DNA from: an uncultured Paracoccus sp. | GTDB taxonomy: Bacteria > Pseudomonadota > Alphaproteobacteria > Rhodobacterales > Rhodobacteraceae | Direction of reading: 5' to 3' | NCBI RefSeq assembly: GCF_937873615.1 | Contig: NZ_CALMYP010000036.1 | Span: 1-57,184 of the forward strand | DNA length: 57,184 nt | Shown: positions 41,430-50,625 of the stretch, in pieces | How the letters are laid out: each line of letters starts with the position of its first letter | Numbering within the stretch: position 1 is the first letter of the stretch | The notes under the pieces: model-generated | Databases searched by the model: none | What the model was told of the DNA's origin: nothing | The model's input: only the letters and a program-made list of their open reading frames with translations | Made by a program: the position numbers and the translations under genes

Positions 41430-41563
41430 ATGGGGGCTGGCTCTGTCATGGCCCTGGTCATGTTACCCGGCGCCCACCTGGTTCTCCAGGCTTTCGGGAA
41501 AACCTGCGCGCCCACGGTCGCTGCGGTTCCCGCCACAAGCCGTCCCTTCGGGGGCGGCTTTCT
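41430..41563 (+). ncRNA. Candidate structured small RNA (possibly 6S-like)
   Basis: A roughly 134-nt unit between mmcB and the DUF481 gene has a TATAAT at its front and an intrinsic terminator at its end, with no coding potential that I can support. It folds as a rod. GGGGGCTGGC near the 5' end pairs with GCC..AGCC..CCC near the 3' end. A large asymmetric internal loop follows, then ACC-GGCGC with GCGCC-GGU, and an apical CCTGG-TTCT-CCAGG hairpin. A closing stem, open central bubble and apical stem are the architecture of 6S RNA. Identity as 6S is an inference; a transcribed RNA gene is the safer claim. Confidence 0.5.
41537..41563 (+). terminator. Intrinsic terminator of the candidate RNA
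   Basis: A 10-bp stem (41537-41546 with 41551-41560, one T-G pair) closes a TTCG tetraloop and is followed by TCT. The T-tract is short. No plus-strand protein gene lies upstream, so it implies a plus-strand transcript here. Confidence 0.65.
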
Positions 41564-41573
41564 CGTAAGGTAG

Positions 41574-41597
41574 AAGGGCGGCCCAAGGACCGCCCTT
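41574..41597 (-). terminator. Hairpin after the DUF481 gene
   Basis: An 8-bp inverted repeat AAGGGCGG/CCGCCCTT lies 30 bp beyond the minus-strand stop, followed on that strand by CTACC without a T-tract. Confidence 0.45.
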
Positions 41598-41626
41598 CGC
41601 CGAGAGGCCTCGATCCGAGGGAAGGA

Positions 41627-42553
41627 TCAGAAGCCGTAAACCAGAGACACGCCCAGCGTATTGTCGGTGCGGATCTCACGGTTTTCCTGGTAATCGGTCG
41701 ACAGCGACACGCGGGTTGCCAGCGTGTCCGACATCTTCACGTTCATGCCCAGTTCGTTGGTGATCTCGTCACCGGCCGAATCCGAGGTCAGGTAATCGGT
41801 GTCATTGGTGATGAACAGGTTTTCGTTGATCCGGTGATAGACCCGCGACGACAGGATATAGCCCGTCTCGGTTTCCGATTTCAGGTAATCGGGCTCATCC
41901 ATATCGACCATCTTGGTGTAACGGACACCGATACCGGCCTGAACGCGCCAGGTGGTGTCCGGCGTGTTGATGACGCGATAACCCGGACCGAAGCCAAGGA
42001 AGGCGTCCCGCTTCTTGCGACCCGGCAGATCGTCGATGTCATCGGCAGACAGGGTGCCATCGGCATAGTCGTCAAGATCGTCCTGCACCATGCCGTCATT
42101 GTTGATACGGCCAAGCGCAAAGGCATAGAAACGGTCGTTGAAGTAGTATTGCGCGTCATAGATCGCGTAGACTTCTTCCTTGTCCTTGTCGCCGTCATCA
42201 TCTTCGCCATATTCGATGCCGAGGCCGACCGACTGTGCGAACCGGCCCTGATTATAGGCCATGCGGGCGGCAAGGGCGAAGTCCTGGCCCTCGTCATTGC
42301 CGGTCGAACCGGCATAGGTCAGCGACACGCCGCCGAACAGGCCCTGACGGCGATCGTTCGGACCGAAACGGTCGGCATCGTTGGAACGGGCGAAATCGTC
42401 TTCGACCGCGTCCTGCACGTCGTCGAGGCGATCGTTCACATCCGAAACGCCCGAGATATTCGCACCGGTCGTGATTTCGGTCTGGGCGAATGCCGGGAAC
42501 GACAGGGTGGTTGCGATGGCGGTGGCGCCAGCAATAAGAGCAACTGCTTTCAT
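41627..42553 (-). CDS. DUF481 family outer-membrane protein
   Basis: A 308-residue exported protein with a Sec signal peptide ending at FPAFAQ (about residue 23) and many short alternating beta strands ending in a C-terminal Phe (LVYGF), typical of outer-membrane beta-barrels. The strand pattern fits DUF481/YdiY. A long acidic middle (DDDGDKDKEE) suggests surface loops or calcium binding. The ATG at 42553 follows GGAG; 42586 is an alternative start. Two pairs of 11-bp-spaced repeats lie upstream, so envelope-stress control is possible. Confidence 0.8.
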   Translation of the reverse strand: MKAVALIAGATAIATTLSFPAFAQTEITTGANISGVSDVNDRLDDVQDAVEDDFARSNDADRFGPNDRRQGLFGGVSLTYAGSTGNDEGQDFALAARMAYNQGRFAQSVGLGIEYGEDDDGDKDKEEVYAIYDAQYYFNDRFYAFALGRINNDGMVQDDLDDYADGTLSADDIDDLPGRKKRDAFLGFGPGYRVINTPDTTWRVQAGIGVRYTKMVDMDEPDYLKSETETGYILSSRVYHRINENLFITNDTDYLTSDSAGDEITNELGMNVKMSDTLATRVSLSTDYQENREIRTDNTLGVSLVYGF

Positions 42554-42784
42554 GGTCTCCATCCTCTTTTTATGGTGGCGCGACATTCGGCGTCGCGCTG
42601 TCTCCGTTGCATCACCTACGCCCCGTCCGGCGGGCTTTCCACGACCCGGGATGCGGTTGTCCAGATGTCGAAAATGTGACGGCGCGAGAGGAAACCAATG
42701 GCGGAATCGGTGCCGAATCTGCCGCTCGCGGCCAAAACCTGTTTGCGATCAATTCGATTCCAGCGGCACTGAACATATCAGTTT

Positions 42785-42802
42785 GTTCACGCTGCGTTCA
42801 CG
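42785..42802 (-). promoter_or_regulatory. Tandem 11-bp repeat, site 1 upstream of DUF481
   Basis: GTTCACGCTGCGTTCACG is an exact 7-bp direct repeat with an 11-bp period, the spacing bound by OmpR/PhoB-class response regulators. On the minus strand it reads CGTGAAC twice. It is 232 bp upstream of the DUF481 start. Confidence 0.4.
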
Positions 42803-42846
42803 GCGTCGGCGCCGAGGTTTCAGTTCCGTTACCAAGGCCGAAATAA

Positions 42847-42864
42847 CGTGAATCGACCGTGATC
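42847..42864 (+). promoter_or_regulatory. Tandem 11-bp repeat, site 2 upstream of DUF481
   Basis: CGTGAATCGACCGTGATC holds two CGTGA units 11 bp apart, the same half-site as at 42785 but in the opposite orientation, 44 bp away. Together they suggest a paired operator. Confidence 0.35.
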
Positions 42865-42890
42865 GAGTTGCCACATCGCGTTAACGAAAT

Positions 42891-42910
42891 GCGGCGCCCG
42901 TTGGCGCCGC
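42891..42910 (-). terminator. Terminator of the nusB-side operon
   Basis: A perfect 8-bp stem GCGGCGCC/GGCGCCGC with CGTT loop is followed on the minus strand by ATTTCG. It is 40 bp past the stop of the small membrane protein gene. Confidence 0.6.
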
Positions 42911-42950
42911 TCGTTTGACATTCATTTGGCAGATGCAGCCGGTGGGGCGA

Positions 42951-43265
42951 TCAGCGCAGCCGATTCGCGCGCCGCGCCGGCTGAGTGACCCGGGCGCGTT
43001 CGGTGAAGATCCGCACCCGCCGCCCGCCGCCGCCGTTCTGATCGTCCGAGGCCAGCCGCATCACCGCAATGGCGAACTGGACGCCGGCGAAAAGCACGGT
43101 GTGAAACACCACCAGCATCAGCACGGCGACCCAGCCCATCCGGTCCGCGAAGACAAGGTGCCGAAGGTTGGCGATATCGAAACCGATCAGCATGGCGGTA
43201 AAGGCCACCGCAAGGCCGAAGCCGATGGCGACATTGACGATATAAAGGCGAATGAGCTTGGGCAT
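42951..43265 (-). CDS. Small two-helix membrane protein of unknown function
   Basis: A 104-residue protein. Two membrane segments (about 8-30 and 42-64) are followed by a strongly basic C terminus (RRVRIFTERARVTQPARRANRLR region). Start MPKLI at 43265 has GGAG 7 bp upstream; the longer frame upstream is not convincing. It lies 103 bp after nusB on the same strand. No family recognised. Confidence 0.65.
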   Translation of the reverse strand: MPKLIRLYIVNVAIGFGLAVAFTAMLIGFDIANLRHLVFADRMGWVAVLMLVVFHTVLFAGVQFAIAVMRLASDDQNGGGGRRVRIFTERARVTQPARRANRLR

Positions 43266-43368
43266 GGCAATTCTCCGGAATGCGAGACTCAGTCTAGCAC
43301 CAAAGCTTGCCGATGAATATGCCCGCAACGCGACGTGAAAACTGACAGAGCCGGCGCGGCTGGCGCGC

Positions 43369-43845
43369 CTAGTCGAACTTTTCCGGCGCCGCCTCGCGGG
43401 CCATGTGGTCCAGCACCGCATTGACGAATTTCGCCTCGCGCCCATCGGGGAAGAAGGCATCGGCAATGCCGACATATTCGCTGATGATCACCCGAGGCGG
43501 GGCCTTGGCGGCGGTCAGTTCCGCACCGGCGGCACGAAACAGCGCCCGCAGCACCGGGTCGATCCGGTCGATGGGCCAGCGGGCGACCAAAGCGCGGTCG
43601 GTCATCTGGTCGACCTTGGCCTGCCAGGTCACGGCATCGTCGAGGATGCGGGCGAACAGCGCCTCGTCGGCCTCGGCCGAGATTTCGTCCTCGCTCTCGT
43701 GACCGATGCGCCAATCCTCGAACTCGCGCCGGACGCGGTCGGCGGACTGGCCGGCGGCCTCCATCTGGAACAGCGCCTGCACGGCATAGAAGCGCGCGGC
43801 GGTGCTGCGCTGGCGTCGTTCGTCATGTCGTCTGGGGCTGCTCAT
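43369..43845 (-). CDS. nusB: Transcription antitermination factor NusB
   Basis: A 158-residue all-helical NusB. The N-terminal ARFYAVQALFQME (residues 17-29) is the RNA-binding helix typical of the family, and the C-terminal PPRVIISEYVGIADAFF and KFVNAVLDHMARE are conserved. With NusE it binds boxA and supports rRNA antitermination. It overlaps ribH by 4 bp; the ribH-nusB pairing is widespread in bacteria. Length is at the upper end of normal. Confidence 0.94.
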   Translation of the reverse strand: MSSPRRHDERRQRSTAARFYAVQALFQMEAAGQSADRVRREFEDWRIGHESEDEISAEADEALFARILDDAVTWQAKVDQMTDRALVARWPIDRIDPVLRALFRAAGAELTAAKAPPRVIISEYVGIADAFFPDGREAKFVNAVLDHMAREAAPEKFD

Positions 43846-44399
43846 GCGCCGGTCGGTCCTTCAAGTCGGCCCGCGAGGCGGATGGGATCATGCGCCCCGG
43901 GATCGGGGGCCGAGCGTTCGCGGGTGGGCGCGTATTTGCGCGACAACGCGACCAGATGCAAGGCCGCCGCTGCGGCGCCGCCGCCCTTGTCCTGATCCTG
44001 AGGATCGGCACGGACCTCTGCCTGCTCGATATTTTCGACCGTCAGGATACCATTGCCGATGGCGACGCCTTCCAGCCCCAGCAGCGTCAACCCGCGAGAG
44101 CTGTCATTGCAGACGGTATCGTAATGCGTGGTCTCGCCCCGGACCACGCAACCAAGTGCGACGAACCCGTCAAAGCGCCCGCTGCGCGCGGCCATGCCGA
44201 TGGCGGTGGGGATTTCGAGCGCGCCCGGCACCTCGATCAGATCGACCACGGCGCCGGCCCGCGCGGCCATGGCGCGGGCACCGGCGATCAGCCCGTCGGC
44301 GATGCCCCGGTAATAGGGCGCGACCACGATCAGCAGCCGGACCGGCGTGTCGAAACGCGGCAGCGGAAGGGCTTCATGCGCGGTTCCGGCCATTCTCAT
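43842..44399 (-). CDS. ribH: 6,7-dimethyl-8-ribityllumazine synthase
   Basis: A 185-residue lumazine synthase, the penultimate step of riboflavin synthesis. The motif VPGALEIPTAIG (about 57-68), then ALGCVVRGETTHYD with the active-site His, and NDSSRGL match the family. The C terminus is extended beyond the usual end near residue 155, with a basic, low-complexity tail (PTRERSAPDPGAHDP and on). It overlaps ribB upstream and nusB downstream by 4 bp each. Confidence 0.95.
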   Translation of the reverse strand: MRMAGTAHEALPLPRFDTPVRLLIVVAPYYRGIADGLIAGARAMAARAGAVVDLIEVPGALEIPTAIGMAARSGRFDGFVALGCVVRGETTHYDTVCNDSSRGLTLLGLEGVAIGNGILTVENIEQAEVRADPQDQDKGGGAAAAALHLVALSRKYAPTRERSAPDPGAHDPIRLAGRLEGPTGA

Positions 44400-45514
44400 C
44401 CCCTCTCGATGGCGCGCGTCTCGGCGATGGACAGCCCGTAGGCGTCCAGCCCGACGATCTTCAGCGGTGCGGTATTGGTCAGCAGGATTAGCTCCCGCAG
44501 GCCGAGCGTCGAGAGTATCTGTGCCCCGACCCCGTATTGGCGCAGCGTATGCGGGCTGACCTCGCCCTCGCCCGTGATCTTCTGGCTGAGATCGCGGATC
44601 AGCACCACGACGCCCCTGCCCTCCTCGGCGATCATGCGCATGGCGGCGGGCAGATCGCCGGCCCCCGCGCGCGCGATGCCCAGCGCGTCATGCAAGGGAT
44701 CGAGCGCATGCATCCGCACCATCACAGGCCCGGGCGTCGAGATATCGCCCTTGGACAGCACGATATGTTCCGCGCCCTGGGTCTCGTCGGCGAAGATGCG
44801 CATCATCCAGTCGCCACCATGGACCGATTGCACCGGCCGCTGCGCGCGTTCCGAGATCAGGTTGTCGTGACGCCGCCGATAGGCGATCAGGTCGCTGATG
44901 GTGCCGATCTTCAGCCCGTGGCGTTGCGCGAAGGCGATCAGGTCGGGCAGCCGGGCCATGGTGCCGTCCTCGTTCATGATCTCGCAGATCACGCCCGAAG
45001 CGTTCAGCCCGGCCAGCCGGGCGATATCGACGGCGGCCTCGGTATGGCCGGCGCGGACCAGCACGCCGCCCTCGCGGGCGCGCAGCGGGAAGACATGGCC
45101 CGGCGTGGCGATGTCGGCCGCGCCCTTGGTCGGGTCGATGGCCACGGCCACGGTGCGGGCGCGGTCATGGGCCGAAATCCCGGTCGTCACCCCCTCGCGC
45201 GCCTCGATCGACATGGTGAAGGCGGTCTCGTGCCGGCTGGAATTCTTCGGCGACATCAGCGGCAGGCCAAGCGCGTCGATCCGGCTGCCCGGCAGCGACA
45301 GGCAGATCAGCCCGCGGCCATGGGTGGCCATGAAGTTGATCGCATCGGGCGTCGCCATCTGCGCCGGAATGACCAGATCGCCCTCGTTCTCGCGGTCCTC
45401 GTGATCGACGAGAACGCACATGCGGCCATTGCGGGCATCCTCGATGATCTCCTCGATGCTGGAGATCGCGTCGGACCAGTCCCGCTCTACCGGACCCGGA
45501 GTTTCATATTGCAT
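44396..45514 (-). CDS. ribB: 3,4-dihydroxy-2-butanone-4-phosphate synthase fused to a degenerate GTP cyclohydrolase II domain
   Basis: A 372-residue two-domain protein. The N-terminal RibB half is intact: VDHEDRENEGDLVIPAQ and MATHGRGLICLSL, then HVFPLRAREGGVLVRAGHTEAAVDIARLAG. The C-terminal half aligns with GTP cyclohydrolase II (RibA) but the zinc cysteines are gone: the family's HSEC...RCDC reads HALD...RAGA here. The guanine-binding RQEGR loop is also lost, so this half should not make the RibA product. Start MQYETPG at 45514; 45577 is an in-frame alternative. No FMN riboswitch was seen upstream. Confidence 0.9.
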   Translation of the reverse strand: MQYETPGPVERDWSDAISSIEEIIEDARNGRMCVLVDHEDRENEGDLVIPAQMATPDAINFMATHGRGLICLSLPGSRIDALGLPLMSPKNSSRHETAFTMSIEAREGVTTGISAHDRARTVAVAIDPTKGAADIATPGHVFPLRAREGGVLVRAGHTEAAVDIARLAGLNASGVICEIMNEDGTMARLPDLIAFAQRHGLKIGTISDLIAYRRRHDNLISERAQRPVQSVHGGDWMMRIFADETQGAEHIVLSKGDISTPGPVMVRMHALDPLHDALGIARAGAGDLPAAMRMIAEEGRGVVVLIRDLSQKITGEGEVSPHTLRQYGVGAQILSTLGLRELILLTNTAPLKIVGLDAYGLSIAETRAIERG

Positions 45515-45669
45515 CTGGGGCGCACCTTCCTGATCCGAAATCGATTCTGACCGGTCAAGTTTATGACCTGCCGGCATCTATCCTGCAACGGCGCTGCCCG
45601 GGCGCAGGTTGTCGCAGGTCGACTGAACGGCACAGTTTCGTCGCGTCACGGCGCACCGGGCGGGCGCTT

Positions 45670-46419
45670 TCAGCCCTGCCAGCGCCCCCGGAATGCCAGC
45701 GCGGCATAGGAGAGCTTGCGCCGAAACTCCGATATCGCCGCGTTCTGCCCGGCAGCGACGGCGCGCAGCACCTGCCGCGCCCCGGCCCCGGCGAAAAGCG
45801 CAGGCGCCGCGCGACGCGGCAGCCCCCGGCCCATTTGGCGCGCCCTATCGAGCGCTGCCAGCCCGGTCCCGGCCAGCCCCGCCAAGGCGTCGGGCGCATC
45901 GCCCGCCAGCCCCATATTCATCGCGCGCAGCCGTGGATAGGCGCCAAGCCATGCCGCCAGCCCGGCCCCCCGCGCCTGCTCGTCGATCAGGGCGTCATAC
46001 CCGTCCAGCCCGCAGCCCCGCGCCGCCAGCCGCATCAGCGTGCCGGTGCAGCCGTCGATATGGGCCAGAAGTGCCGCCTGACCGGCGAAGGGTTCGCGCA
46101 AGCTGTCCTGCTGGCGCGCCTCGATCAGCCCGGCCAGCGGCGCGATCTCCGGCCCCCAGGCCTCGAACAGCGGCAAGGCGATCTCGTGAGGCGTGGGCGC
46201 GCGCCCCTCGGCCATGGCCGCGACCTGATCGGCCCACCATTGCAGGCGCATCTGGCAGATCAGCGGCTCGAGAGAGGCGATGGCGGCACGCGCGATCTCC
46301 AGATTGGCGGCATAAAGCGTGGCCAGCTTCGCCCGGTCATGCGGCTCGGCGGCCATGGTGCTGGCGAAACGGTCGGGATCGGCCCCGCGCAGCAATTCGG
46401 CGCAATGTTCCGGCGTCAC
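45670..46419 (-). CDS. Squalene/phytoene synthase-family protein, NDUFAF6-like
   Basis: A 249-residue member of the squalene/phytoene synthase fold. It aligns with LATLYAANLEIARAA and MRLQWWADQV, as in NDUFAF6-type proteins, but the two Asp-rich metal motifs (DxxxD/DxxDD) of true prenyl synthases are not present. Alphaproteobacterial relatives of the mitochondrial complex I factor NDUFAF6 share this. The gene overlaps cimA by 4 bp and is 156 bp before ribB. A catalytic role in carotenoid or hopanoid synthesis is unlikely; complex I assembly is the best guess. Confidence 0.75.
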   Translation of the reverse strand: MTPEHCAELLRGADPDRFASTMAAEPHDRAKLATLYAANLEIARAAIASLEPLICQMRLQWWADQVAAMAEGRAPTPHEIALPLFEAWGPEIAPLAGLIEARQQDSLREPFAGQAALLAHIDGCTGTLMRLAARGCGLDGYDALIDEQARGAGLAAWLGAYPRLRAMNMGLAGDAPDALAGLAGTGLAALDRARQMGRGLPRRAAPALFAGAGARQVLRAVAAGQNAAISEFRRKLSYAALAFRGRWQG

Positions 46420-48029
46420 GCCGTCGCCCCGTCATGGATCAGCTTCCAGACGATGGCGTCGTGCAGGGCCTCAAAACTGGCATCGACGATGTTCGGGGAC
46501 ACGCCGACGGTGGACCAGCGATTGCCCTGCCCGTCCTCGCTGTCGATGGTGACGCGGGTCACCGCCTCGACCCCGCCGCCGGTGATGCGGACGCGGAAAT
46601 CGGCCAGCCGCATGTCGTCGATGCTGGCCTGATAGGCACCCAGATCCTTGCCGAGCGCGCGCCACAGCGCATTGACCGGGCCGCGATCGTCATGATCGGC
46701 CTCGCCATGCGATTCGCTGACCGACATGACCCGCTGGCCGTGGATCTGCACCGTCACCACCGCTTCGGAAACCGAGACCTGCGCGCCCTTCGCATTCCGC
46801 CGACGCTCGACGATGACCCGGTAGCGTTCGACATCGAAGAAGCGCGGCAGCTGGCCCAGATGGCGGCGCGCCAGCAGTTCGAAACTGGCCTGCGCCACGT
46901 CATAGGCATAACCCTGATCCTCGCGCGCCTTCACCTCGGTCAGGATCGCGGCCAGATCCGCGCCTTCGGGGATCTCAAGCCCCGCATCCTTCAGCCGCGC
47001 CCGCAGGTTCGATTGCCCGGCCTGGTTCGACATCGGGATGATGCGGGCATTGCCGACGCTTTCGGGCGGCACATGTTCATAGGTCGTCGGGTTCTTGACG
47101 ATGGCGCTGGCATGAAGCCCGGCCTTATGCGCGAAGGCCGAAGCCCCGACATAGGGCGCGTTCGGCGCCGGCGCGCGGTTCAGGATCTCGTCCAGCCGGC
47201 GCGAGGTCTTCTGCAGCGATTTCAGCGCATCCGCCGTGATCTGCGGCACGAGCGCGGTAAATTCCGGCTTCAGGGCCAGCGTCGCCATCAGCGTGGTCAG
47301 ATTGGCATTGCCGCAGCGCTCGCCCAATCCGTTCAGCGTGCCCTGCACCTGCCGCGCGCCCGCCCGGATCGCGGCGAGGCTGCCCGCCACCGCATTGCCG
47401 GTATCGTCATGGGTGTGGATGCCCAGCCTTTCGCCGGGGATGCCGGCGGCAATGACCTCGGCCACGATCTGCGCGATCTCATGCGGCAGCGTGCCGCCAT
47501 TGGTGTCGCACAGCACGATCCAGCGTGCGCCGGCATCGCGCGCCGCCAGCAGGCATTGCAGCGCATAATCGCGATTCGCCTTCCAGCCGTCGAAGAAATG
47601 TTCGGCATCGAACAGCGCCTCGCGCCCGAGGCCGACGATATGCGCCAGCGAGGCCGAGATATTGTCGAGGTTTTCGTCCAGCGTGATCCGAAGCGCCTCG
47701 TGCACATGGAAATCATGGGTCTTGCCGACCAGACAGACGCTGCCGGTCCCGGCATTCAGCACCGCCGCCAGAACCTCGTCATTGCCGGCGGAGCGTCCGG
47801 CCCGCTTGGTCATCCCGAAGGCCGTCAGCGTGGCGCGGGTTTTTGGGGGATTGTCGAAGAACTCGCTGTCGGTCGGGTTCGCACCCGGCCAGCCGCCTTC
47901 GATATAGTCGAGACCAAGCGCGTCGAGCATCCGCGCGATTTCCACCTTCTCGGCAGCCGAGAACTGCACGCCCTGCGTCTGCTGGCCGTCGCGGAGCGTG
48001 GTGTCGTAGAGGTAAAGGCGGTCGGTCAT
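46416..48029 (-). CDS. cimA: (R)-citramalate synthase CimA family
   Basis: A 537-residue protein of the HMGL/DRE-TIM family. [18 protein letters not shown] (residues 7-24) holds the metal-binding Asp and catalytic Arg; [18 protein letters not shown] and [10 protein letters not shown] follow. The C-terminal LeuA dimer domain (about 400-537) supports the allosteric CimA or LeuA2 type. The length and domain order match CimA, which makes citramalate from pyruvate and acetyl-CoA for isoleucine. It overlaps cysS and the squalene-synthase-like gene by 4 bp each. Confidence 0.9.
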   Translation of the reverse strand: MTDRLYLYDTTLRDGQQTQGVQFSAAEKVEIARMLDALGLDYIEGGWPGANPTDSEFFDNPPKTRATLTAFGMTKRAGRSAGNDEVLAAVLNAGTGSVCLVGKTHDFHVHEALRITLDENLDNISASLAHIVGLGREALFDAEHFFDGWKANRDYALQCLLAARDAGARWIVLCDTNGGTLPHEIAQIVAEVIAAGIPGERLGIHTHDDTGNAVAGSLAAIRAGARQVQGTLNGLGERCGNANLTTLMATLALKPEFTALVPQITADALKSLQKTSRRLDEILNRAPAPNAPYVGASAFAHKAGLHASAIVKNPTTYEHVPPESVGNARIIPMSNQAGQSNLRARLKDAGLEIPEGADLAAILTEVKAREDQGYAYDVAQASFELLARRHLGQLPRFFDVERYRVIVERRRNAKGAQVSVSEAVVTVQIHGQRVMSVSESHGEADHDDRGPVNALWRALGKDLGAYQASIDDMRLADFRVRITGGGVEAVTRVTIDSEDGQGNRWSTVGVSPNIVDASFEALHDAIVWKLIHDGATA

Positions 48030-49390
48030 ATCTGCTCCAACTCCGCTGCGCTGAACCCGGGACCGGCGGACAGTTCAACACCTGTCGCGGTCATTCGAAT
48101 TTCGACACCGGCAGCCGTCAGCTTTTGCTTCATCGCGTCCACCGCCGAAAAATCCTTGCTGGCCTTGGCCGCAATACGCAGCGCGTCCAGTTGCGCCGCA
48201 AAGCCTGCAAGGTCCGGCCCGCCCGCGACCCAATCGCCAAGCCTGTCGTCAAGCAGTCCGACAAGTGCTGCCGAAGCTTTCAGCGCAGGAATATCCCCAT
48301 CCTTCGCCAGATCATGCAGCGCCGCAATCGCCCCCGCCGTATTCAGGTCATCCGCAAGTGCGGCGATCACAGCGGGGGCCGGGCTGGCAGAGGGCTCGAT
48401 GCCCTCGGTCAGGCCGCGCCACTTGCGCAATGTCGCCTCGGCCTCGCGCACCTTCTCCGCCGTCCAGTCCATCGGCTTGCGGTAATGCGTCATCAGCAGC
48501 ACATAGCGGATCACCTCGCCCGGAATGCCCTGATCGAGCAGGTCGCGGACGGTGAAGAAATTGCCGAGGCTCTTGGACATCTTCTTGCCCTCGACCTGCA
48601 GCATCTCGTTATGCAGCCAGACATTCGCCATCACCTCGCTGCCATGGGCGCAGCGGCTCTGGGCGATTTCGTTCTCGTGATGGGGGAATTGCAGGTCGAT
48701 ACCGCCGGCATGGATGTCGAAGACATCGCCCAGCAGTTCCGCCGACATGGCCGAGCATTCGATATGCCAGCCGGGCCGGCCATGACCCCAGGGCGAGTCC
48801 CAACCCGGCTGATCGCCGCTCGACGGTTTCCACAGCACGAAATCCATCGGATCGCGTTTATAGGGCGCGACCTCGACCCGGGCGCCGGCGATCATGTCGT
48901 CCAGTGACCGCCCCGAGAGCCTGCCATATTCCGGGAACTTGCGGACCTCGAACAGGACATGCCCCTCGGCGGCATAGGCGAAACCCTTGGCGATCAGATC
49001 CTCGATCATGGCGATCATCTGGGCGATGTAATCGGTCGCGCGCGGCTCATGGGTCGGTCGCAGCGCGCCAAGCGCGTCCATGTCGTCGTGATACCAGCCG
49101 ATGGTCTCCTCGGTGATGTCGCGAATGGGCCGCCCGGTCTCGGCGGCGCGGGCGTTGATCTTGTCGTCGACATCGGTGAAGTTCCGCACGTAAGTCACGG
49201 CATCTTCGCCATAAACATGGCGCAGCAGCCGGAACAGCACGTCGAAGACCACCACCGGGCGCGCATTGCCCAGATGGGCGCGATCATAGACAGTCGGGCC
49301 GCAGGCATAGACGCGGATATTTTTCGGATCGATGGGGTCGAACCGTTCCTTCTTGCGGATGCGCGTATTGGTCAGGCTGATTTCGACCAT
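48026..49390 (-). CDS. cysS: Cysteinyl-tRNA synthetase
   Basis: A 454-residue class I synthetase. [19 protein letters not shown] (from about residue 22) holds the first zinc Cys and the HIGH-like [14 protein letters not shown] and HHENEIAQS carry the other zinc ligands, and [11 protein letters not shown] is the KMSKS loop. Start MVEISL at 49390 is after a GGGGGAA ribosome site; a frame 9 codons longer exists. It is the first gene of the cysS-cimA operon and is divergent from glpX. Confidence 0.97.
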   Translation of the reverse strand: MVEISLTNTRIRKKERFDPIDPKNIRVYACGPTVYDRAHLGNARPVVVFDVLFRLLRHVYGEDAVTYVRNFTDVDDKINARAAETGRPIRDITEETIGWYHDDMDALGALRPTHEPRATDYIAQMIAMIEDLIAKGFAYAAEGHVLFEVRKFPEYGRLSGRSLDDMIAGARVEVAPYKRDPMDFVLWKPSSGDQPGWDSPWGHGRPGWHIECSAMSAELLGDVFDIHAGGIDLQFPHHENEIAQSRCAHGSEVMANVWLHNEMLQVEGKKMSKSLGNFFTVRDLLDQGIPGEVIRYVLLMTHYRKPMDWTAEKVREAEATLRKWRGLTEGIEPSASPAPAVIAALADDLNTAGAIAALHDLAKDGDIPALKASAALVGLLDDRLGDWVAGGPDLAGFAAQLDALRIAAKASKDFSAVDAMKQKLTAAGVEIRMTATGVELSAGPGFSAAELEQI

Positions 49391-49598
49391 GGTTCCCCCT
49401 TGCGGGGATCCGGTCACAGCACCTCGCCCCGCAGAAATGCGTCAGCGGATAATGCAGCAGGTGATGCGGCGTGCGAACATGGGCATCGCTTATCGCATCG
49501 CGCCGCCGCTGCCAAGCCCACCGTTAGCGCCCCCAGTCTTGCCGCCGTCACGAACCCCGCCTAGACAGGCCGCAACCACCCCTTTCCGGAGAGAAAAG

Positions 49599-50564
49599 AT
49601 GCCCGCGTCCAAGGATTTCAACGACCGTATGCTCTCGCTGGGCCTCGCCCGCGTGTCCGAGGCCGCAGCCCATGCCTCGGCCACGCTGATCGGGCGCGGC
49701 GACGAAAAGGCCGCCGATCAGGCCGCCGTGAACGCCATGCGCGACCAGTTGAACCTTCTGGATATCAAGGGCGTCGTCGTCATCGGCGAGGGCGAGCGCG
49801 ACGAGGCCCCGATGCTGTTCATCGGCGAGGAAGTCGGCAATGGTTCGGGCCCCGAGGTCGATATCGCCCTCGACCCGCTGGAAGGCACGACGCTGACCGC
49901 GAAGGACATGCCCAATGCCCTGACCGTGATCGCCATGGCCCCGCGCGGCACGCTGCTGCACGCCCCCGATGTCTATATGGACAAGCTGGCCATCGGGCCG
50001 GGCTATGCGAAGGACGTGGTCAGCCTCGACATGACCCCGACCGAGCGGGTGGCGGCACTGGCCAGGGCCGGTGGCGTGAAGGCCACCGACATCACCGTCT
50101 GCATTCTGGAACGCCCCCGCCACGAGGACCTGATCGCAGAGGTCCGCGCCACCGGCGCCGCAATCCGGCTGATCACCGATGGCGATGTGGCCGGCGTCAT
50201 GCATTGCGCCGAACCAGACCTGACCGGGATCGACATGTATATGGGTGCCGGCGGCGCGCCTGAGGGCGTTCTGGCGGCCTCGGCGCTCAAATGCATGGGC
50301 GGGCAGATGTGGGGAAGGCTGCTGTTTCGCAATGACGACGAACGTGGCCGCGCCCGCAAGGCCGGCATCGCCGATTTCGACCGCATCTATTCGCGCGACG
50401 ACATGGTGACGGCGGATGTGATCTTCTCGGCCACCGGGGTGACCAACGGTTCCATCGTGCGCGGCGTGAAGCGCGAACCGAAATTCCTGGAGACCGAGAC
50501 CATCCTCATGCGCTCGAAAACCGGCTCGGTGCGGCGGATGATCTATCGCAACCCGATCAGGTGA
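49599..50564 (+). CDS. glpX: Class II fructose-1,6-bisphosphatase GlpX
   Basis: A 321-residue GlpX-type phosphatase. GEGERDEAPMLFIGEEVG and the lithium-phosphatase motif DPLEGTTLTAKDMPNALTV (around residues 85-110) bind the metal ions. Start MPASKDF at 49599 follows CGGAGAG; an upstream continuation overlaps the cysS-side region and is not coding. Gluconeogenic enzyme. Followed 61 bp later by recJ, a frequent neighbour in this family of bacteria. Confidence 0.95.
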   Translation: MPASKDFNDRMLSLGLARVSEAAAHASATLIGRGDEKAADQAAVNAMRDQLNLLDIKGVVVIGEGERDEAPMLFIGEEVGNGSGPEVDIALDPLEGTTLTAKDMPNALTVIAMAPRGTLLHAPDVYMDKLAIGPGYAKDVVSLDMTPTERVAALARAGGVKATDITVCILERPRHEDLIAEVRATGAAIRLITDGDVAGVMHCAEPDLTGIDMYMGAGGAPEGVLAASALKCMGGQMWGRLLFRNDDERGRARKAGIADFDRIYSRDDMVTADVIFSATGVTNGSIVRGVKREPKFLETETILMRSKTGSVRRMIYRNPIR

Positions 50565-50625
50565 GCGGACGCTGACAGCCATTGATGGACTTGCAAGCGG
50601 CGCGGCACTGGCGCAGAACCCTGCC

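Noticed and set aside
41430-41563. SRP RNA (ffs) as identity of the small RNA
   Set aside because: The conserved GGAAGCAGCC domain of SRP RNA is absent.
45515-45669. FMN riboswitch upstream of ribB
   Set aside because: The conserved riboswitch core elements are not recognisable in the 155 bp region.
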